This document shows, one piece after another, positions 61,886 through 64,000 of a stretch of DNA of 64,000 nucleotides. The position numbers and the translations under genes are program-made. Numbering within the stretch: position 1 is the first letter of the stretch; each line of letters begins with the position of its first letter. The stretch lies in the NCBI RefSeq assembly GCF_900631955.1, contig NZ_UZWD01000004.1, positions 124,001 to 188,000 of the forward strand, written 5' to 3'. The notes beneath the pieces were generated by a model. That model was not told the DNA's origin and searched no databases. It was given only the letters and a program-made list of their open reading frames with translations. Origin of the DNA: Devosia equisanguinis (GTDB lineage Bacteria > Pseudomonadota > Alphaproteobacteria > Rhizobiales > Devosiaceae).

Positions 61886-62359
61886 ATGACTCTCGTTCTC
61901 AAGGCACGGCCGGTTGATGCCGCGGCGCTCGCTCCTTATGCAACCGTGCTTCAGGCCGCAGATGGCAAGGCGCGAGCTTTTCCAGAGGTGATGGAAAAGG
62001 GCGACGTTCCAGGGGCGCATGCCTTTACGATTCTGTGTCCGCAGCCGGTGGATGGGGCGGTGCGTGTTGCGGCGCTCGAGCGACATCCGCATTCGACACA
62101 GAGTTTTTTGCCGATCAAGGCTGGGCGCTGGCTCATTCTCGTAGCGCCCAAGACCGCCAATGGCGAGCCGGATTTGGGTGGGGCGCTAGCCTTTGTCGCC
62201 GGGCCTGAGGATGCAATATGCATCGGGCAGGATGTGTGGCACGCGGGGCTGACGGTTCTCGATCAACCGGCGCAGTTCGGCATGATCATGTGGAAGGCTG
62301 AGAGCGCCGAGGATGGGGTGCTTTGGCACCTCGATGAAGCAGTTGGGGTGGAGTTTTAG
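61886..62359 (+). CDS. Ureidoglycolate lyase (AllA)-like protein
   Basis: A 157-residue cupin-type protein starting MTLVLKARPVDAAALAPYAT at 61886, 8 bp after the aminotransferase stop. LERHPHSTQSFLPI and GVWH-like DVWHAGLTVLDQPAQFGMIM blocks match the AllA family (ureidoglycolate lyase). The true substrate may be another small hydroxy acid related to the catabolic island. Confidence 0.85.
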   Translation: MTLVLKARPVDAAALAPYATVLQAADGKARAFPEVMEKGDVPGAHAFTILCPQPVDGAVRVAALERHPHSTQSFLPIKAGRWLILVAPKTANGEPDLGGALAFVAGPEDAICIGQDVWHAGLTVLDQPAQFGMIMWKAESAEDGVLWHLDEAVGVEF

Positions 62360-62782
62360 GACTTGTTCCTCCAGCTGCTTCGCGACATGAATTGCTACCG
62401 CTTGATGGTAGTATAGCGGATTGCCGCCTGCGCGTGTTATCGCCGCAACTTGGCGACATATCTCGAGATGTCGTGATCGCAGTCGAAAGAGTGTCACATT
62501 TGGGGGGTGATCGTCTCCCCGTGTCCGCTTCCGGGCGGCCGCGCAGGTTCGACCAATGACTGGAATGGGGCGCGCTTCGGCCCAGCAGTTCCCGACCCCA
62601 ACCCGGTCATTCGTGCCCACGTTTCTCTTCCCCGGAAGCTGCCGCTCGTAGTATCTCAACTAGGGGACAAAGCAGCCACCAGTTACCTTTCGAAGCTGCT
62701 CTTGGCGACAGACCAACATACCCTGCATTCGACACTGAACCATATCCCTCTGCGGTCGTTGGCCGACGGAAGGGAGATCGCC
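62360..62782. other. Gene-free interval with dispersed repeat
   Basis: About 420 bp in which I see no gene. It carries copy 2 of the dispersed repeat (62522-62620). The interval marks the end of the catabolic island. Confidence 0.6.
62522..62620. repeat. Dispersed repeat, copy 2
   Basis: This copy aligns with 11786-11884 in the same orientation over about 100 bp (shared TGTCCGCTT/CGTCCGCTT start, AATGGGGCGCG, GACCCCA and GGTCATT). It lies between genes. Confidence 0.6.
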
Positions 62783-63292
62783 ATGAGCTATGTTCGCTTC
62801 GGAGCAATGGTCGCGACGTCCACCATAATCATGTTCGGTCTCATGTACCTGAACACCTACGCGTTCGAGCACGTGATGTTCAGTCAGACCCGTATGTGGA
62901 TGGCATTGCTGATGGGGGCTGTGATGGCATTCATCATGCTGCTGTTCATGTGGGGCATGTATAAGAACAGAGTGGCAAACGTCGCGATCCTCGCTGGCGC
63001 CGTTGCCGTGTTCGGCGCATCGCTATGGCTGGTGCGGAGCCAGGAAACGGTGGCCGATATCGACTACATGCGGGCGATGTTACCGCATCACTCGATTGCC
63101 GTTCTCACCAGCACACAAGCTCATATTCGTGATCCAAGGGTGCGGGAGCTGGCCGATGGTATCATCGAAGCGCAGGTGCGCGAAATTGCGCAGATGAAGC
63201 GGCTGATCGCGGAGTTGGAAGCGAACCCGACGCCTGCAACCGCACCCGACCTGCCACCCTTGAAACCTGAAGCGGTTGCCGGCAAGGACTGA
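62783..63292 (+). CDS. DUF305-domain membrane protein
   Basis: A 169-residue protein starting MSYVRFGAMVATSTIIMFGL at 62783, with AGGGAG upstream. Three hydrophobic helices come first (to about residue 80), then a DUF305 helical segment with DYMRAMLPHHSIAVLTSTQA and ELADGIIEAQVREIAQMKRL. DUF305 proteins are often encoded with metal-resistance genes and carry Met/His residues that may bind copper. Confidence 0.88.
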   Translation: MSYVRFGAMVATSTIIMFGLMYLNTYAFEHVMFSQTRMWMALLMGAVMAFIMLLFMWGMYKNRVANVAILAGAVAVFGASLWLVRSQETVADIDYMRAMLPHHSIAVLTSTQAHIRDPRVRELADGIIEAQVREIAQMKRLIAELEANPTPATAPDLPPLKPEAVAGKD

Positions 63293-63311
63293 ATTCTCAA
63301 GGAGCATCGCC

Positions 63312-63809
63312 ATGGATTGGCAGAGCATGCTGTTTCAGAACTGGTCGGGCATATTCCGCACCATCCTTGTCGGCATTCTTGCTTAAGTCACGCTGGTTCT
63401 GTTCGTGAGAATTTCGGGCAAGCGCACGCTGGCAAAGCTCAACGCCTTTGACCTCGTCGTGACCGTCGCGCTCGGTTCCACCCTATCAGCCATTCTCCTC
63501 CAGGAGTCGATCGCTTTGGCGGAAGGGGCCGTAGCGCTCGGGCTGCTGATCTTTATGCAATTTCTCGTCACGTTCATCTCTGTGCGTTCGCGTGGCTTTG
63601 CCAAGGCTGTTCGGTCGGAGCCGACGCTTTTGGCGCATGACGGGGCATTTTGCGACGAAGCCATGAAACGCGAGCGCATTACTCAAGAGGAAGCCTTAAG
63701 CGCCGTGCGATCTGCAGGCGGTCAGGATATCGAGAGCGTCAAATATCTGGTTCTCGAGAGCGATGGGACCATCAGCGCAGCATTGCGTGCCGATCGAGCC
63801 GCGCCATGA
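63312..63809 (+). pseudogene. DUF421 (YetF-like) membrane protein gene interrupted by TAA
   Basis: The frame from ATG 63312 reads MDWQSMLFQNWSGIFRTILV, GILA, then TAA at 63384-63386, then VTLVLFVRISGKRTLAKLNA and on to 63809 in the same frame. Relatives have an aromatic residue, usually Tyr, where the stop lies. Translation could restart at the GTG at 63405, which would give a 134-residue protein lacking the first helix. Either a nonsense mutation or a base-calling error. Confidence 0.8.
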
Positions 63810-64000
63810 CACAGCACGCATCGACCAACGAGCTCGACCATGTCTGCGGCGAGATTCGGGCGGAGATCAACCTGCTCAATAGCCGTCTTAACGCGCTCAT
63901 CTCCTCACAGTCGTTTTTGGTGATCGCCTATGGATCTTCGCTCAGCGCCGGATACGGCAACTGGAATGGCCTCTTCACGATAACACTGCCGCCACTCTTT
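63806..64000 (+). CDS. Membrane protein, partial (runs off the window)
   Basis: The first 65 residues are visible: MTQHASTNELDHVCGEIRAE, a short charged helix, then the beginning of a membrane segment (FLVIAYGSSLSAGYGNWNG). The ATG overlaps the stop of the DUF421 gene (ATGA), so both belong to one operon. The family is not recognisable from this part. Confidence 0.7.
   Translation, partial: MTQHASTNELDHVCGEIRAEINLLNSRLNALISSQSFLVIAYGSSLSAGYGNWNGLFTITLPPLF

Noticed and set aside
62186-62659. A 157-residue minus-strand frame over the AllA-like gene end and the gap after it.
   Set aside because: It overlaps a supported gene antisense, has no ribosome-binding site and no family resemblance.
31243-63386. 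TAA read as tyrosine (stop-codon reassignment), suggested by two genes with TAA at Tyr positions.
   Set aside because: TAA ends several intact genes in the window, for example the MbnP-like gene at 16179-16181 and PCu(A)C at 18623-18625, so it is a working stop codon.

Overview
The window reads as a chromosomal segment of a GC-rich alphaproteobacterium. It has a FixNOQP-GHIS-type cbb3 oxidase operon, several sugar and peptide-type ABC importers with local regulators, MbnP/MbnH copper proteins, and densely packed ATGA-overlapping operons. Devosia or a related Hyphomicrobiales genus is my best guess from gene content, not a sequence match. I saw no rRNA, tRNA or CRISPR array.

Layout. (1) 55-9145: a carbohydrate locus with a CUT1 sugar ABC importer (binding protein and two permeases on the minus strand, MalK/UgpC-type ATPase divergent), a FadR-type GntR regulator, an enolase-superfamily dehydratase, an SDR, a GlcG-like protein and a GMC oxidoreductase. 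(2) 9309-11688: an SDR and an AhpD-like protein divergent from a LysR regulator. (3) 11689-14186: a decayed accessory patch with a type ISP restriction-modification fragment cut by an IS3-family element. That element's transposase gene carries two palindrome-bearing insertions. (4) 14187-18625: a copper acquisition set of cytochrome c, MbnP, MbnH, a PCuAC-like fusion and PCuAC. (5) 18681-30562: two Crp/Fnr regulators, two DUF2946-like proteins and the whole ccoNOQPGHIS set with accessory membrane proteins. (6) 30715-32658: decay again, with a DUF2189 gene broken by one TAA and a serine-recombinase remnant. (7) 32751-62359: a large catabolic island. It holds two GSA-type aminotransferases, IclR, RidA, a GntR/LacI-type regulator, SDRs, a NagA-like deacetylase with two tandem Cys-containing small paralogs, an MFS-HEAT fusion, a sialidase-like protein, AraC, PhyH, M81, a D-serine dehydratase-like enzyme, an HpcH/HpaI aldolase, two Gfo/Idh/MocA enzymes, a FadR regulator, a complete Dpp-type ABC importer, a NanA-like lyase, an amidohydrolase and an AllA-like protein. 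(8) 62783-64000: a DUF305 protein, a DUF421 gene interrupted by TAA, and a truncated membrane protein gene.

The most unusual object is the binding protein of the Dpp-type importer (52848-54479). It is circularly permuted: directly after the signal peptide comes the lobe that is normally C-terminal, and the normal N-terminal lobe ends the protein. The island also shows a shared 20-bp operator-like motif in three divergent promoter regions (37213, 51716, 60523), two of them overlapping or close to likely promoter elements. This suggests one regulon for uptake and breakdown of a compound related to nonulosonates or amino sugars (inference). The copper and oxidase blocks fit together: periplasmic copper capture feeds assembly of the binuclear centre of cbb3 oxidase.
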